Assembly: GCA_037046735.1 (NCBI GenBank)
Contig: JBAOHC010000004.1
Coordinates: 62,001 to 126,000 of the forward strand
Direction of reading: 5' to 3'
From: JADKAV01 sp037046735
Lineage (GTDB): Bacteria > Actinomycetota > Actinomycetes > S36-B12 > UBA10799
Length of the DNA stretch: 64,000 bases
Shown here: one piece after another, positions 1 through 8,169 of the stretch
Numbering within the stretch: the stretch's first letter is position 1
How the letters are laid out: each line of letters starts with the position of its first letter
The notes under the pieces: model-generated
What the model was told of the DNA's origin: nothing
Databases searched by the model: none
The model's input: the letters and a program-made list of their open reading frames with translations, nothing else
Translations under genes and position numbers: made by a program

Positions 1-66
1 CGCGGATATCCCTACGTGAACCTCAACGAACTGGCCATCGAGCACCTGCTCGGCTTCCACAGGTGA
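1..66 (+). CDS. xylA: Xylose isomerase, C-terminal end (partial)
   Basis: The window opens inside a gene whose last 21 residues end LNELAIEHLLGFHR before a TGA at 64-66. This resembles the C-terminal tail of actinobacterial xylose isomerases, which convert D-xylose to D-xylulose. The stop overlaps the GTG start of a xylulokinase gene by the GTGA arrangement, which supports a xylAB operon. Only the tail is visible, so the call leans on context. Confidence 0.7.
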   Translation, partial: RGYPYVNLNELAIEHLLGFHR

Positions 67-1427
67 CACTGGTCGCCGGGGTCGACTCGTCGACCCAGTC
101 GGTCAAGGTCACCATCCGCGACGCCGCGACTGGGGAGCAGGTTCGGTCGGGGCGGGCCGCCCATCCCGACGGCACCGCTGTGGATGTCCGGCACTGGTGG
201 ACTGCACTGCAGGAAGCGCTGGACCAGGCGGGTGGCTTGGAGGACGTGGCTGCGCTGGCGGTGGCGGCGCAGCAGCACGGCATGGTGGCCCTCGACTCGG
301 CGGGGGAGCCCGTCTGTGAGGCCCTGCTGTGGAACGACACGCGGTCTGCTGGCGACGCCGAGACCCTGGTCCGGGAGTATGGAGCGCACTGGTGGGCGCA
401 GGAGACCGGTTCGGTGCCGGTGGCCTCGTTCACGGTGACGAAGTTGGCGTGGTTGGCCCGCGAGCGTCCCGAGGTAGCTGCCCGGGTGGCATCGGTGATG
501 CTGCCGCACGACTGGCTCACGTGGCGTCTGCACGGCGGCGCGCCGACGACGGACCGCGGGGATGCCAGCGGAACCGGGTACTACAGCGCGACCCGCGGCG
601 TGTACTTGACCGATCTGCTCACTGAGGTCATCGGGCACGAGGTGGCACTGCCCACCGTACTGGCTCCAGCGGACAGCCCCGGCACCTATGAAGGGGTGGT
701 GTTGGGGGCGGGAACCGGCGACAACATGGCTGCGGCGCTGGGGGTGGGTGCCCTCACAGGTGACGTCGTCGTGTCCATCGGCACCTCGGGTACGGTCTTC
801 GCCTCCGGCGAGGTGCCGACCGCTGACCCCACGGGCATCATCGCCGGGTTCGCCGATGCCCGTGGTGGATACCTGCCGTTGGTGTGCACGCTGAATGCCT
901 CCCGGGTCCTCGATGCGGCAGCGTCCGTGCTGGGCGTCGGGTACGAACGTCTTGACGAGCTGGCATTGTCAGTGCCCGATTCCGGTGGTCTGGTTCTGCT
1001 CCCCTACCTCGACGGCGAACGTACGCCCAACCTGCCTGACGCGACGGGCTCCCTGCATGGGCTGACTCGGGCCAACGCGACGCCGGCGCATTACGCGCGG
1101 GCGGCGATCGAGGGCATGTTGTGTGGGTTGGGCGCCGGCCTGCAGGCACTGCAAGCCGCTGGCGTGCCATGTCAGCGCATCGTGCTGATCGGGGGCGGCG
1201 CCCAGTCGCCGGCGGTGGCCACACTCGCGTCGGCTGTTTTCGGAGTCGCCGTCACCGTGCCGCAACCTGGGGAGTATGTAGCTCGGGGCGCCGCTCAGCA
1301 GGCCGCGTGGGCTTTGACCGGTGACTTGCCGCACTGGCCGGCCGCCGGAACCCAGGTCTACGAGGTGGCGCCCACACCGCACGTGGCGGCGCGCTATGAG
1401 GGGATCCGGCAGGCGGCTTTCGACTGA
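63..1427 (+). CDS. xylB: Xylulokinase (FGGY carbohydrate kinase)
   Basis: The 454-residue product fits xylulokinase, which phosphorylates D-xylulose to xylulose 5-phosphate for the pentose phosphate pathway in the cytoplasm. The N-terminal phosphate motif GVDSSTQSVK, the central IGTSGTVFASG segment and the C-terminal IGGGAQSPA motif of the FGGY/ASKHA fold are all present, and the length is normal. The GTG start at 63 overlaps the preceding xylA stop by 4 nt, so the two are probably translationally coupled. No xylR-type regulator is in view. Confidence 0.93.
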   Translation: MTLVAGVDSSTQSVKVTIRDAATGEQVRSGRAAHPDGTAVDVRHWWTALQEALDQAGGLEDVAALAVAAQQHGMVALDSAGEPVCEALLWNDTRSAGDAETLVREYGAHWWAQETGSVPVASFTVTKLAWLARERPEVAARVASVMLPHDWLTWRLHGGAPTTDRGDASGTGYYSATRGVYLTDLLTEVIGHEVALPTVLAPADSPGTYEGVVLGAGTGDNMAAALGVGALTGDVVVSIGTSGTVFASGEVPTADPTGIIAGFADARGGYLPLVCTLNASRVLDAAASVLGVGYERLDELALSVPDSGGLVLLPYLDGERTPNLPDATGSLHGLTRANATPAHYARAAIEGMLCGLGAGLQALQAAGVPCQRIVLIGGGAQSPAVATLASAVFGVAVTVPQPGEYVARGAAQQAAWALTGDLPHWPAAGTQVYEVAPTPHVAARYEGIRQAAFD

Positions 1428-1434
1428 ACCGGCG

Positions 1435-1911
1435 CTAGCGGGTCCACTGTGTGACGAACTGGTCGAGCGCCACTCGCGCCGCCTGGGTGGTCTCGGTCAG
1501 ACTGCGGGGGTGCGGTGAAGCCATCGTCAGGGCCGCAATGCTGCGGTTGATGGCGTCGATGTGAGGACTGACGTCGCTGGTATCGTCCAAGGCCGCCGCG
1601 ATCGACCGAGCCATGGTCTCCACCACATGGACCTGGGCGAGGGTGGATTCAGGCAGGGTCTCGGGAGAGGCGGCGATGTGGGCACCGAGGGTGAGCATCG
1701 ACTCGAACAGGCCCCGCAGGGCGGCCGGAATACCTGGCAAACCGACGAACTCGTCACCCTCCGAGTGGATCTCCTGCAGGGTGGCATACTCCTCTGCTCG
1801 CAGCCGGGGCTCGGCAGAGGCCATTTCCGAAAGAACGAGGGCAGCCTCGGCAAGCAGGTTCGAGAAGTCAGCGGCAGCCTCGTGGCCAATCGACAGATCG
1901 TGCACAGTCAT
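1435..1911 (-). CDS. Hypothetical helical protein
   Basis: A 158-residue acidic, Ala/Leu-rich, probably all-helical cytoplasmic protein that I do not recognise. It has no signal peptide, membrane segment or cysteine motif. The ATG at 1911 is preferred because an AAAGGGG ribosome binding site lies about 8 nt upstream; a GTG at 1920 would touch that site. It converges tail to tail with xylB, with 7 nt between the stops. Confidence 0.6.
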   Translation of the reverse strand: MTVHDLSIGHEAAADFSNLLAEAALVLSEMASAEPRLRAEEYATLQEIHSEGDEFVGLPGIPAALRGLFESMLTLGAHIAASPETLPESTLAQVHVVETMARSIAAALDDTSDVSPHIDAINRSIAALTMASPHPRSLTETTQAARVALDQFVTQWTR

Positions 1912-2112
1912 AGGGTCCACCCCTTTCGAGTAAGAAGTTACCCACTCGAAATCAACGAATCAGGAACGATGGGTAGCGATCGGGTGAACGACCCCGCTGC
2001 CGGGCCCCAGGGGCCCACGGGTGGTCAGTGAATCACCGGAAGGCCCATCCGGTTGCGGTCCTTGGCTGCCAGGCGCTTCCCGGTCACACTGCGCCCAGGA
2101 GGCCGGCGCGGC

Positions 2113-2244
2113 TCAGTGATGCCCCTTGAACACCAGCAGGGTCATCTCGGTGTTGAGGACGGCGGAACGCCACGCCTGTCGCACCACGCTCGTGCGGGCC
2201 TTGAGCTCCTCGATGTCGCGGTCGGGCGCATTATCTGAACTCAT
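2113..2244 (-). CDS. 43-residue microprotein, paralogue of the SQR-linked microprotein
   Basis: This small ORF encodes 43 residues with the core ELKARTSVVRQAWR and the end KGHH. The core and tail are shared with the 45-residue protein at 5443-5580: both have ELKARTSVVRQAWR, then a hydrophobic stretch with LNT, then KGHH at the stop. Two copies 3 kb apart with conserved protein sequence and divergent N-termini argue that both are real genes. The middle is mildly hydrophobic and the C-terminal HH could bind metal or heme, but the function is unknown. No intact partner gene lies upstream of this copy. Confidence 0.7.
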   Translation of the reverse strand: MSSDNAPDRDIEELKARTSVVRQAWRSAVLNTEMTLLVFKGHH

Positions 2245-2611
2245 TGACCGAGCCCTCGTCGGCGAGCAGGTTCAAACCCACCCGCAGGCCGGCTTACGCG
2301 TCTCCTGCGGGTCCTTGTCGCAGCCTGCATCGCGTCCGAGAATGCCAGCGCCTTGTGATCAGTGCCAGATCCGAGCTTCGCGCATCGTCGAGGCGGTGCT
2401 GACCCGATGGCCGAGGTGACCAGGGCGATGCCGAGCGCGGCGGGGGTGTTGAAGGTCCGGATCGCCCACGCCGTGCCGCAGCCTGGGCGGTGACCGGTTC
2501 GGCAATCATGGCGGGGGCAGGCGATAAAGGGGGTGATGCATCGTTGAACCCCCTGGACCGTGCGTGCCTTCAGCATGCTCCTGCAAGGGAGTGCTTGCCC
2601 GGTTCGGGCTG
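2245..2611. other. Gap without an intact gene; possible degraded coding remnant
   Basis: There is no convincing intact gene in these 367 bases. On the minus strand a segment reads IRTFNTPAALGIALVTSAI, which looks like the end of a membrane or exported protein, but the frame is interrupted and I cannot name a family. It lies directly upstream of the orphan microprotein, so it may be the decayed partner of that gene. Confidence 0.3.
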
Positions 2612-3391
2612 TCAGCCCACGGAAACGGGCGCGGGTTGTTTGGCGTGATCCACCTTCCGTGCGGTGAGGAAGGCGGCGACCACGGCGACAATCATCAGCG
2701 GCAGGCCGAACATGCTCGCGATCCCCGGCAGAGTTGCCCCTGTCGCGCCGGAGCCCTCCAGGCCCAAGCTGCCCAGATCCCACATCGCGTGGATGACCAT
2801 GGCAACCACCAAGGTCCCTGTGACCATGCGTGTCACATACAGCGCTGAGGCCATCAGGAATGCGAACACGATCTGGCGGATCGTGGCCGGCACGCTCTGA
2901 CCGAAGAAGGCGTTGATACCGTGCAGCAGCCCGAACAGCAAGGAAGTGAGCAACCAGGCGCCCACCTCTGAGACCCGTCCTCGCATCCCGACCAGCGCCA
3001 CACCACGGGTCGTGAGTTCCTCACCGAACCCGACCAGCGCCACGCCAAGGACCAGGGTCACGATCCATGACAGTGGGACCGCCCCAAAATCGATCGACAC
3101 GATGTTGACCAGTGCCAGCAAGGCCATGACGACCGGCACGATCAAGGTCCACTTCGCGGCGATGACGGTCTCTTCGCGGATGGCCGGTCGCCACCAGCCC
3201 AGCCAGGTCGTGAACAGTGCTGTGAACAGGGCCGCAGTGGTGACTGGCAGCACGACACCTCTGAACAACGAACCCGTGGATTCAGCCACGGTGTCGTAAT
3301 CGGTGCCGGTAGCGGTCCAGACGAGGGCCATGAGCGCTGCGTAGACAGCAACGGCGATGACGGCGATCGACGGCTTGGGGGTAATGCGCAT
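2612..3391 (-). CDS. CPBP family intramembrane glutamic endopeptidase
   Basis: A 259-residue multi-pass membrane protein with the signature of CPBP (CAAX protease and bacteriocin-processing, Abi) proteases: GFGEELTTRG at about residues 121-130, LLFGLLHGINAFFGQ with its His, and VIHAMWDLG near the C-terminus. These supply the Glu-Glu-Arg and two His residues of the active site, so it is probably catalytic. A GGAGGAAA ribosome binding site precedes the ATG. It is divergent from the TPR gene at 3499, with a 13-bp palindrome between them. The substrate is unknown. Confidence 0.85.
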   Translation of the reverse strand: MRITPKPSIAVIAVAVYAALMALVWTATGTDYDTVAESTGSLFRGVVLPVTTAALFTALFTTWLGWWRPAIREETVIAAKWTLIVPVVMALLALVNIVSIDFGAVPLSWIVTLVLGVALVGFGEELTTRGVALVGMRGRVSEVGAWLLTSLLFGLLHGINAFFGQSVPATIRQIVFAFLMASALYVTRMVTGTLVVAMVIHAMWDLGSLGLEGSGATGATLPGIASMFGLPLMIVAVVAAFLTARKVDHAKQPAPVSVG

Positions 3392-3458
3392 GAGGTGTTT
3401 CCTCCAGAGATTTCAGTCGCACCATCGTACCCAGGGTTGACCGTCATCCCGTCGAATC

Positions 3459-3471
3459 TGTAACGGTTACA
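3459..3471. promoter_or_regulatory. Candidate operator palindrome between divergent genes
   Basis: TGTAACGGTTACA is a perfect 6+1+6 inverted repeat in the roughly 107-bp divergent intergenic region, ending 27 nt before the ATG at 3499. Its placement fits an operator for one or both flanking genes. No regulator was identified. Confidence 0.45.
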
Positions 3472-3498
3472 CAGTGCCGAGTGCCAGGATGAACAGAT

Positions 3499-5001
3499 AT
3501 GAGGGAGGATGAGCAACTCGCCGTCGTCGATGCCCTCTCCCGTGCGCTCGACAGCCAAACTCTGCAGGGTTCCCAGCGTTCCCGGGACTTCCTGGCCTAC
3601 GTCGTGACCGAAACGCTTGCTGGCCGTAGCGCCAGACTCTCCGAACGCACTGTGGGTCGGTACGCCCTTGACCGTGCGGCTGGCTTCGACGGTCGTCGTG
3701 ATGCTTCCGTGCGCGTACAGGCCACGCGGGTGCGCAAGGCGCTGGCTGACTACTACCAGAATGAGGGGGCCAACGAAACCCTTCGTATCGAGCTGCCGCT
3801 GGGGTCGTATGTGCCGCGGTTCGCGTCTCAGGCCGTCCCGTCGGGGCATCCGACTGAGCCCGGTGTGCTCATCCGGCAGTTCGACGCGGTGGGGGACGAA
3901 TCGGCTTACGCTCTGGCAACGAGCCTGGGCGAGGCACTTGCCTATCGCTTGTCCAGCTTCCAGGCCATTCGCGTCTTCGGACCGACTCCCGCTTCTGCAG
4001 TGCAGGGGCTGCAGGTGACATACGTGGTCCACGGCAATGTCCGTGTCAACGCCGACAGGGTAAGCCTGGAAGTACGTGCGACGGACATCCGAACCGGCAC
4101 GGTGATCTGGGCGGTCAGCGACGCTTTCGACGTGTCCAGCACCCGGATCGTGGCAGTGGCCGAGCACTGGGTCGCCGCAGTCGCGGGAGAACTCGGGGAC
4201 TACAGCGGGGTGCTGCTCAACCAGCCCGTGCCGATCCATCCTGGCTCCGATGGTCTGGACAACGCGGCTCGTCTGAGTTACTACACCTACGTGTCTCAGG
4301 GAACCAATGAGGCCCTGCTCGCCGCGGGAAGAGCGTTGGCAACCGCCCTCGGCGCGGGGGGTCGTTCACCGGTGCTGCTGGCGATGCGGGCGTCCACACT
4401 GGTAGTCGCGGTGGCGTACGGGCTGAGCGAGAACGCCGCGGCCGATCTTGTCGAGGCGGAGAGTCTTGCGCGGGAGTCTCTTGCGCTGGAGAACCGCAAC
4501 GCTCACGCCTATCTGGCCCTGGGGACGGTTGCCTTGGTCCGGGGCCGCTATGAAGTCGCGATCGCCCACGCCCGTGAAGCGATGAGATTCGGGCCGGGGC
4601 ATCCCACCACCGTCGCCACGGCTGGCTCCTTGTGCGCGTTCGCGGGGCAGTGGGACGAAGGGGTGGATTTGATACGGCAAGCGCTGCGGCTCAACCCAGC
4701 GTTCCCAGGCTATTTCCGGGGGCTGCTGGCACTGGATCGCCTCCTGGCAGGTGACGATGCTGGAGCCCTGGCCGAAGCCAGCGTGATCCATGCCCCGGAC
4801 AAGTTCTGGGGACCCCTGTACCGGGGACTGGCACTGGACGGCCTCGGTCACACGGAACAGGCCCGAGAAGAGATCGAGGCCGCGATCAGGATTGAACCGG
4901 CGCTGCAGGCTGACATGCCCTCGGTGTTGAACGAGTACGCCACTCTCACAGATGAGCAGTTGGAAGTGGTCGAACGCCGCCTTGCCCCGTTCTTGGAGTG
5001 A
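3499..5001 (+). CDS. TPR protein with N-terminal transcription-regulator-like domain and FlgO/TolB-like domain
   Basis: The 500-residue protein has three parts. Residues 1-115 resemble the N-terminal domain of large TPR regulators (FLAYVVTETLAG, SVRVQATRVRKALADYY, then an LPLGSYVPRF end). Residues of about 130-240 resemble FlgO/TolB N-terminal folds (VVHGNVRVNADRVSLEVRATD, then GTVIWA). Residues of about 290-490 form helical TPR-like repeats such as AHAYLALGTVALVRGRYEVAI. There is no signal peptide, so it is likely cytoplasmic. Such proteins are often annotated as adenylate-cyclase-like TPR proteins, but no cyclase domain is visible here. DNA binding is inferred only. Confidence 0.75.
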   Translation: MREDEQLAVVDALSRALDSQTLQGSQRSRDFLAYVVTETLAGRSARLSERTVGRYALDRAAGFDGRRDASVRVQATRVRKALADYYQNEGANETLRIELPLGSYVPRFASQAVPSGHPTEPGVLIRQFDAVGDESAYALATSLGEALAYRLSSFQAIRVFGPTPASAVQGLQVTYVVHGNVRVNADRVSLEVRATDIRTGTVIWAVSDAFDVSSTRIVAVAEHWVAAVAGELGDYSGVLLNQPVPIHPGSDGLDNAARLSYYTYVSQGTNEALLAAGRALATALGAGGRSPVLLAMRASTLVVAVAYGLSENAAADLVEAESLARESLALENRNAHAYLALGTVALVRGRYEVAIAHAREAMRFGPGHPTTVATAGSLCAFAGQWDEGVDLIRQALRLNPAFPGYFRGLLALDRLLAGDDAGALAEASVIHAPDKFWGPLYRGLALDGLGHTEQAREEIEAAIRIEPALQADMPSVLNEYATLTDEQLEVVERRLAPFLE

Positions 5002-5442
5002 CGACCGCAGGGCGCCGCGCCCAGGCCCGGGTAGCAGGCTCAAACCAGGTCCAGCTGGCTGTGAGTAGGCGGGTCGCCATCGCGCTCCCCGGTGGCCGGA
5101 ACAATTCGTCGCCGTGGCTGGGATACGCGAGAAGGGGACCACCCCCACCTACCCGGCCCGATTGCGGCACGCGGCAGGCCGTCCCGCAGACCAGCGGCCT
5201 CGGTCACCGGGGTGGGTTCGGCCGTGGTCACGAGCACAGCACCTTGGTCAACTCGGCATCCGCGGGGCGTGCACAGCGATCGTTGTCCCCGGACTGGTGC
5301 ACCATGTCCCGGTGGTCGGCGCCCGCTGACCCGTGCGGGCCGCACGGCTTGCGGGTGCGTTCACACTGCCGGACGACGTTTCCCCCGATGTCGGCCTACG
5401 CTGCCTGCGTCCAATCCGGTCCGGGGCGGCTCGGGCGCGGGC
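5002..5442. other. Gap without an intact gene; short ArsA-like remnant
   Basis: This 441-base region has no convincing gene on either strand. The minus strand at about 5170-5255 reads AVLVTTAEPTPVTEA followed by GLRDGLP. That resembles the VLVTTPEP segment of ArsA/GET3-type ATPases, but it is only about 30 residues long and has no P-loop or start. It is best treated as a fossil fragment or coincidence. Confidence 0.3.
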
Positions 5443-5580
5443 TCAGTGATGTCCCTTCGACACCATCAGGATCATCTTCGTGTTGAGGATCGCGAAGCGC
5501 CAAGCCTGCCGAACAACACTGGTGCGGGCCTTGAGTTCCTTGGCCGACGGCTGGGGAGCTTGCGGGAATGTCGTGGTCAT
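5443..5580 (-). CDS. 45-residue microprotein encoded directly after sqr
   Basis: This ORF encodes 45 residues with the core ELKARTSVVRQAWR and the C-terminal end KGHH, shared with the paralogue at 2113-2244. It starts 8 nt after the sqr stop with an AGGTG ribosome binding site, so it is almost certainly the distal gene of the sqr operon. The core looks amphipathic and the segment after it, up to LMVSK, is hydrophobic, so membrane association is possible. A role as an SQR accessory or membrane anchor is inference from position. It is small enough to be missed by automated annotation. Confidence 0.78.
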   Translation of the reverse strand: MTTTFPQAPQPSAKELKARTSVVRQAWRFAILNTKMILMVSKGHH

Positions 5581-5588
5581 GTCACACC

Positions 5589-7046
5589 TCACTCGGGAAT
5601 CAGGTACCAGAAGGGCCGGGCCTTGGCCTTGTAGATGAACAGGTAGTGCAGCATGACCTTCATCCAGTGGGCCGAGAGACCGATCTCGCCGTAGGTCTCC
5701 TTGACGTCGCGGCCCTGCTCGCCGTACTTGTCGGGGTCCGGGATGATCGGGAACACGGTCATGGCCGCAGCCTGTCCGTCGCGCCACCCAGTGCCCGCCG
5801 AGGCGATGCACGCGGCCCCCATGGCGGCCATCGACGCAGTGTGCACCTCGGCCGTGTCACCATGTTTGATGCGCTCGGCGATGGTCTGGGCGACGGCGCG
5901 GCCGATGACGCCAGAAGGCATCCCCGTGCGGGGCGGTGCGGGGGCGATCATCGTGCCGTTCGGTGTCTGGCGGGGTTTGGACATCTGGTGCGGCGGGGCA
6001 AACGCGATGCCGGCTGCCCACACGTTGTCGTATTTGACCGACTGGTAGGTGCTCGGCCAGTCGCTGGCGCGCCACTGCTCGTACGGCTTGGGGGTGTAGT
6101 CGGCATCCACCTTCATGAAGCCACTCGGGGCGAACAGTTCAGCGCTGATGTCGTTGCCCTGCGCGTCGAACGCCTTCAGATCCACCCCGCGGAAGGGGGG
6201 TAGCAGCATCGCGAAGTCGAACCGTTGCTCGCCCTTGGTCCCGTCGAGCAACTCGTAGTGGGCCACACCGGGTTCCACCCGCTCCACATGTGCCGACAGG
6301 ATGGCTTTCACTCCGCGCTGTTCGAACAGCGACTCCGTAAACATCTGGCTCGGGACGATGCCATCCTTGGTCCCGAAGTTCATCCCATCCATGCCGAAGT
6401 CGCCCAGGCTGGCCTCGTTGGTGATGTAGATGACCTCGGCGAGGTCCCGCACGCCCTCCTTGACCAACTCATGCTCGACGTTGAACGTGTACTCGAAGGC
6501 TGCGCCCTGGCAGGTGCAGGTGCCGTGACCCATACCGATCAGGAAGGTCTGCCGCTGTCCGGCCTTGAGTTTCGCAATCGTCTCCTCGAAGGCCTGAGCC
6601 GTCTGTGCGGCGTGCCCGGCGGTACACACCGACCAGCTGTGGCCGTCTGGTCCCAGCCCGGGGGTGGCACCGAAGTTGAGCTTCGGTCCCGTCGCGTTGA
6701 TCAGGTAGTCGTAGGCGATCCTGCCGGTCTTGCCGCTGCGGGCCTCGTCGGTGTAGCGCACCGTGACGTGGGGGCTGGCGAAGTCGGCGCTGCCCTCCCC
6801 GTGCACCTCGATGGCCAGCGCCTGGCGGAACTCGATCCCCTTGCGTTTGTAGATCGGCGCCAGCGGGAAGGTGACCTGGTCAGTGCTCATCTGACCGACT
6901 CCGACCCAGATGTTGGAGGGAATCCAGTTCCACTTGGAGTTGGGGGCGATGACCACCACCTCGTGCTCCTTGGGCAGCATGCGCCGAAGGTGCAATGCGG
7001 CCGTGTGCCCTGCGATTCCGGCACCCATGATGACGGTCCTTGCCAT
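5589..7046 (-). CDS. sqr: Sulfide:quinone oxidoreductase-like FAD flavoprotein
   Basis: The 485-residue protein starts MARTVIMGAGIAG, an FAD-binding GxGxxG motif, and has the FAD/NAD(P)-reductase fold of SQR, which oxidises sulfide and passes electrons to quinone at the membrane. Cysteines that could serve the redox site lie in SVCTAGHA (about residue 140), GHGTCTCQG (about 180) and GAACIASAG (about 425). The C-terminus carries an amphipathic extension, AHWMKVMLHYLFIYKAKARP, suited to membrane docking. The ATG at 7046 is chosen because the SQR fold begins there. It is divergent from a TDT transporter across a CsoR/CstR-like palindrome and is followed by a microprotein gene. The exact SQR type is not assigned. 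Confidence 0.85.
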   Translation of the reverse strand: MARTVIMGAGIAGHTAALHLRRMLPKEHEVVVIAPNSKWNWIPSNIWVGVGQMSTDQVTFPLAPIYKRKGIEFRQALAIEVHGEGSADFASPHVTVRYTDEARSGKTGRIAYDYLINATGPKLNFGATPGLGPDGHSWSVCTAGHAAQTAQAFEETIAKLKAGQRQTFLIGMGHGTCTCQGAAFEYTFNVEHELVKEGVRDLAEVIYITNEASLGDFGMDGMNFGTKDGIVPSQMFTESLFEQRGVKAILSAHVERVEPGVAHYELLDGTKGEQRFDFAMLLPPFRGVDLKAFDAQGNDISAELFAPSGFMKVDADYTPKPYEQWRASDWPSTYQSVKYDNVWAAGIAFAPPHQMSKPRQTPNGTMIAPAPPRTGMPSGVIGRAVAQTIAERIKHGDTAEVHTASMAAMGAACIASAGTGWRDGQAAAMTVFPIIPDPDKYGEQGRDVKETYGEIGLSAHWMKVMLHYLFIYKAKARPFWYLIPE

Positions 7047-7075
7047 GACGACTCCGATCTCCAGACAGTTGGTAG

Positions 7076-7094
7076 CATACTCCCTGGGGGTATG
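7076..7094. promoter_or_regulatory. CsoR/CstR-type operator candidate
   Basis: CATACTCCCTGGGGGTATG is a near-perfect 19-bp inverted repeat (CATAC, then CCC and GGG, then GTATG) in the 63-bp gap between sqr and the TDT transporter. G/C tracts flanked by TAC and GTA are typical of CsoR/RcnR/CstR family operators. Next to sqr, the persulfide sensor CstR is the likeliest reader. No regulator gene of this family lies in the window. Confidence 0.6.
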
Positions 7095-7109
7095 GAGGGG
7101 CGCTAACGA

Positions 7110-8102
7110 GTGAATAGGAATCCAGGCTGGTACGGAGCCGTGATGGGCACGGGTGCCACGGCTCTGGCGATCAGCGTGCAAGCAGCCACCTGGCAGACTA
7201 GCTGGCTGCGCTGGATGGCCCACATCTTCCTAGTACTGGCTTCGGTTCTGGCAGTAGTCCTCCTCCCGCGGTATCTGGGGAGGCTGCGCGACCGGGCCGC
7301 ATTGGTGCGGGAGATCGGTGACTCCGCGCATGGGGCGATGCTCGCGACCTTGCCGGCGGGTCTGCTGGTGTTAGCCGCGGCCTGGGGCAGGGTGGGCTGG
7401 GCGCCGATCGGTGTCTGGGTCGACATCGTGCTGGTGAGCGTGGGCGCCCTCCTCGCGCTGTGGCTGGGCCTGATGTGGTCTGCAGGACTGTTGCGCGGCG
7501 CCAACGAGTTGGTTGCCGTCAACGGTGGTTGGTTGATCCCGCCGGTCATGAATCTGCTGGTCCCGCTGGCGCTGGCCCCGATCATCGTCCGGTTTCCGCA
7601 GGCGGCGCAACTGCTCACGGTTGTGGGGTTCGCCTTCTACGGAATCGGTGCGGTGCTGTTCCTGGCCATGCTCACGCTGCTGATAGCCCGCTTGGCGCTG
7701 CGCCCTCCGCTCCCCGCCCAGCAGGCCCCCTCGATGTGGATCCCCCTGGCGCCCGCTGGGGTGCTCGGCATGTCGCTGCTTCAGTTGCTACGCGCCGCCC
7801 AGGAGGCTGGGGTGCCGGGTGCCTCGATCACAGCTGGCCTGATCGTGTCGTCCATGGGATTGGGGTTCGGGTTGTGGTGGGCCGGCTTCGCCTGGATCGA
7901 ACTGCGCCGGGCCCTGCCCAGTGCCAATCCGGGCTGGTGGGGTTTCGTGTTCCCCGTGGCCGCGATGACGCTGAGCCTGGCCAACCTCGGGCTCTACACA
8001 CAGGTGGGGGTGCTGGAGGTGTTGGGTGCCCTGGCGACCACGGTCCTGTTGGGTCTGTGGGGATTCGTCGCGGCCCGAACCGCGGGGATGTTGCGGGGGT
8101 AG
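7110..8102 (+). CDS. TDT family transporter (TehA/SLAC1/SSU1-like anion channel)
   Basis: A 330-residue protein with about ten hydrophobic membrane segments. It begins NPGWYGAVMGTGATA, the characteristic N-terminal motif of the TDT (tellurite-resistance/dicarboxylate, voltage-dependent anion channel) family. Members export sulfite, chloride, C4-dicarboxylates or tellurite. The pairing with sqr and the shared CsoR/CstR-like operator suggest export of sulfite or a related sulfur anion made during sulfide oxidation. The GTG start at 7110 follows GGAGGGG with good spacing. Confidence 0.83.
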   Translation: MNRNPGWYGAVMGTGATALAISVQAATWQTSWLRWMAHIFLVLASVLAVVLLPRYLGRLRDRAALVREIGDSAHGAMLATLPAGLLVLAAAWGRVGWAPIGVWVDIVLVSVGALLALWLGLMWSAGLLRGANELVAVNGGWLIPPVMNLLVPLALAPIIVRFPQAAQLLTVVGFAFYGIGAVLFLAMLTLLIARLALRPPLPAQQAPSMWIPLAPAGVLGMSLLQLLRAAQEAGVPGASITAGLIVSSMGLGFGLWWAGFAWIELRRALPSANPGWWGFVFPVAAMTLSLANLGLYTQVGVLEVLGALATTVLLGLWGFVAARTAGMLRG

Positions 8103-8169
8103 GGGTGTCCAGTGGCGCCCCACCGTCTCGGGAGCCTGTGTACCCTCGTATCGAGACGGGAGGTACCCG

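Noticed and set aside
2260..2290. tRNA-like T-arm GGTTCAAACCC
   Set aside because: The surrounding bases do not form acceptor, D and anticodon stems, and the T stem itself does not close properly.
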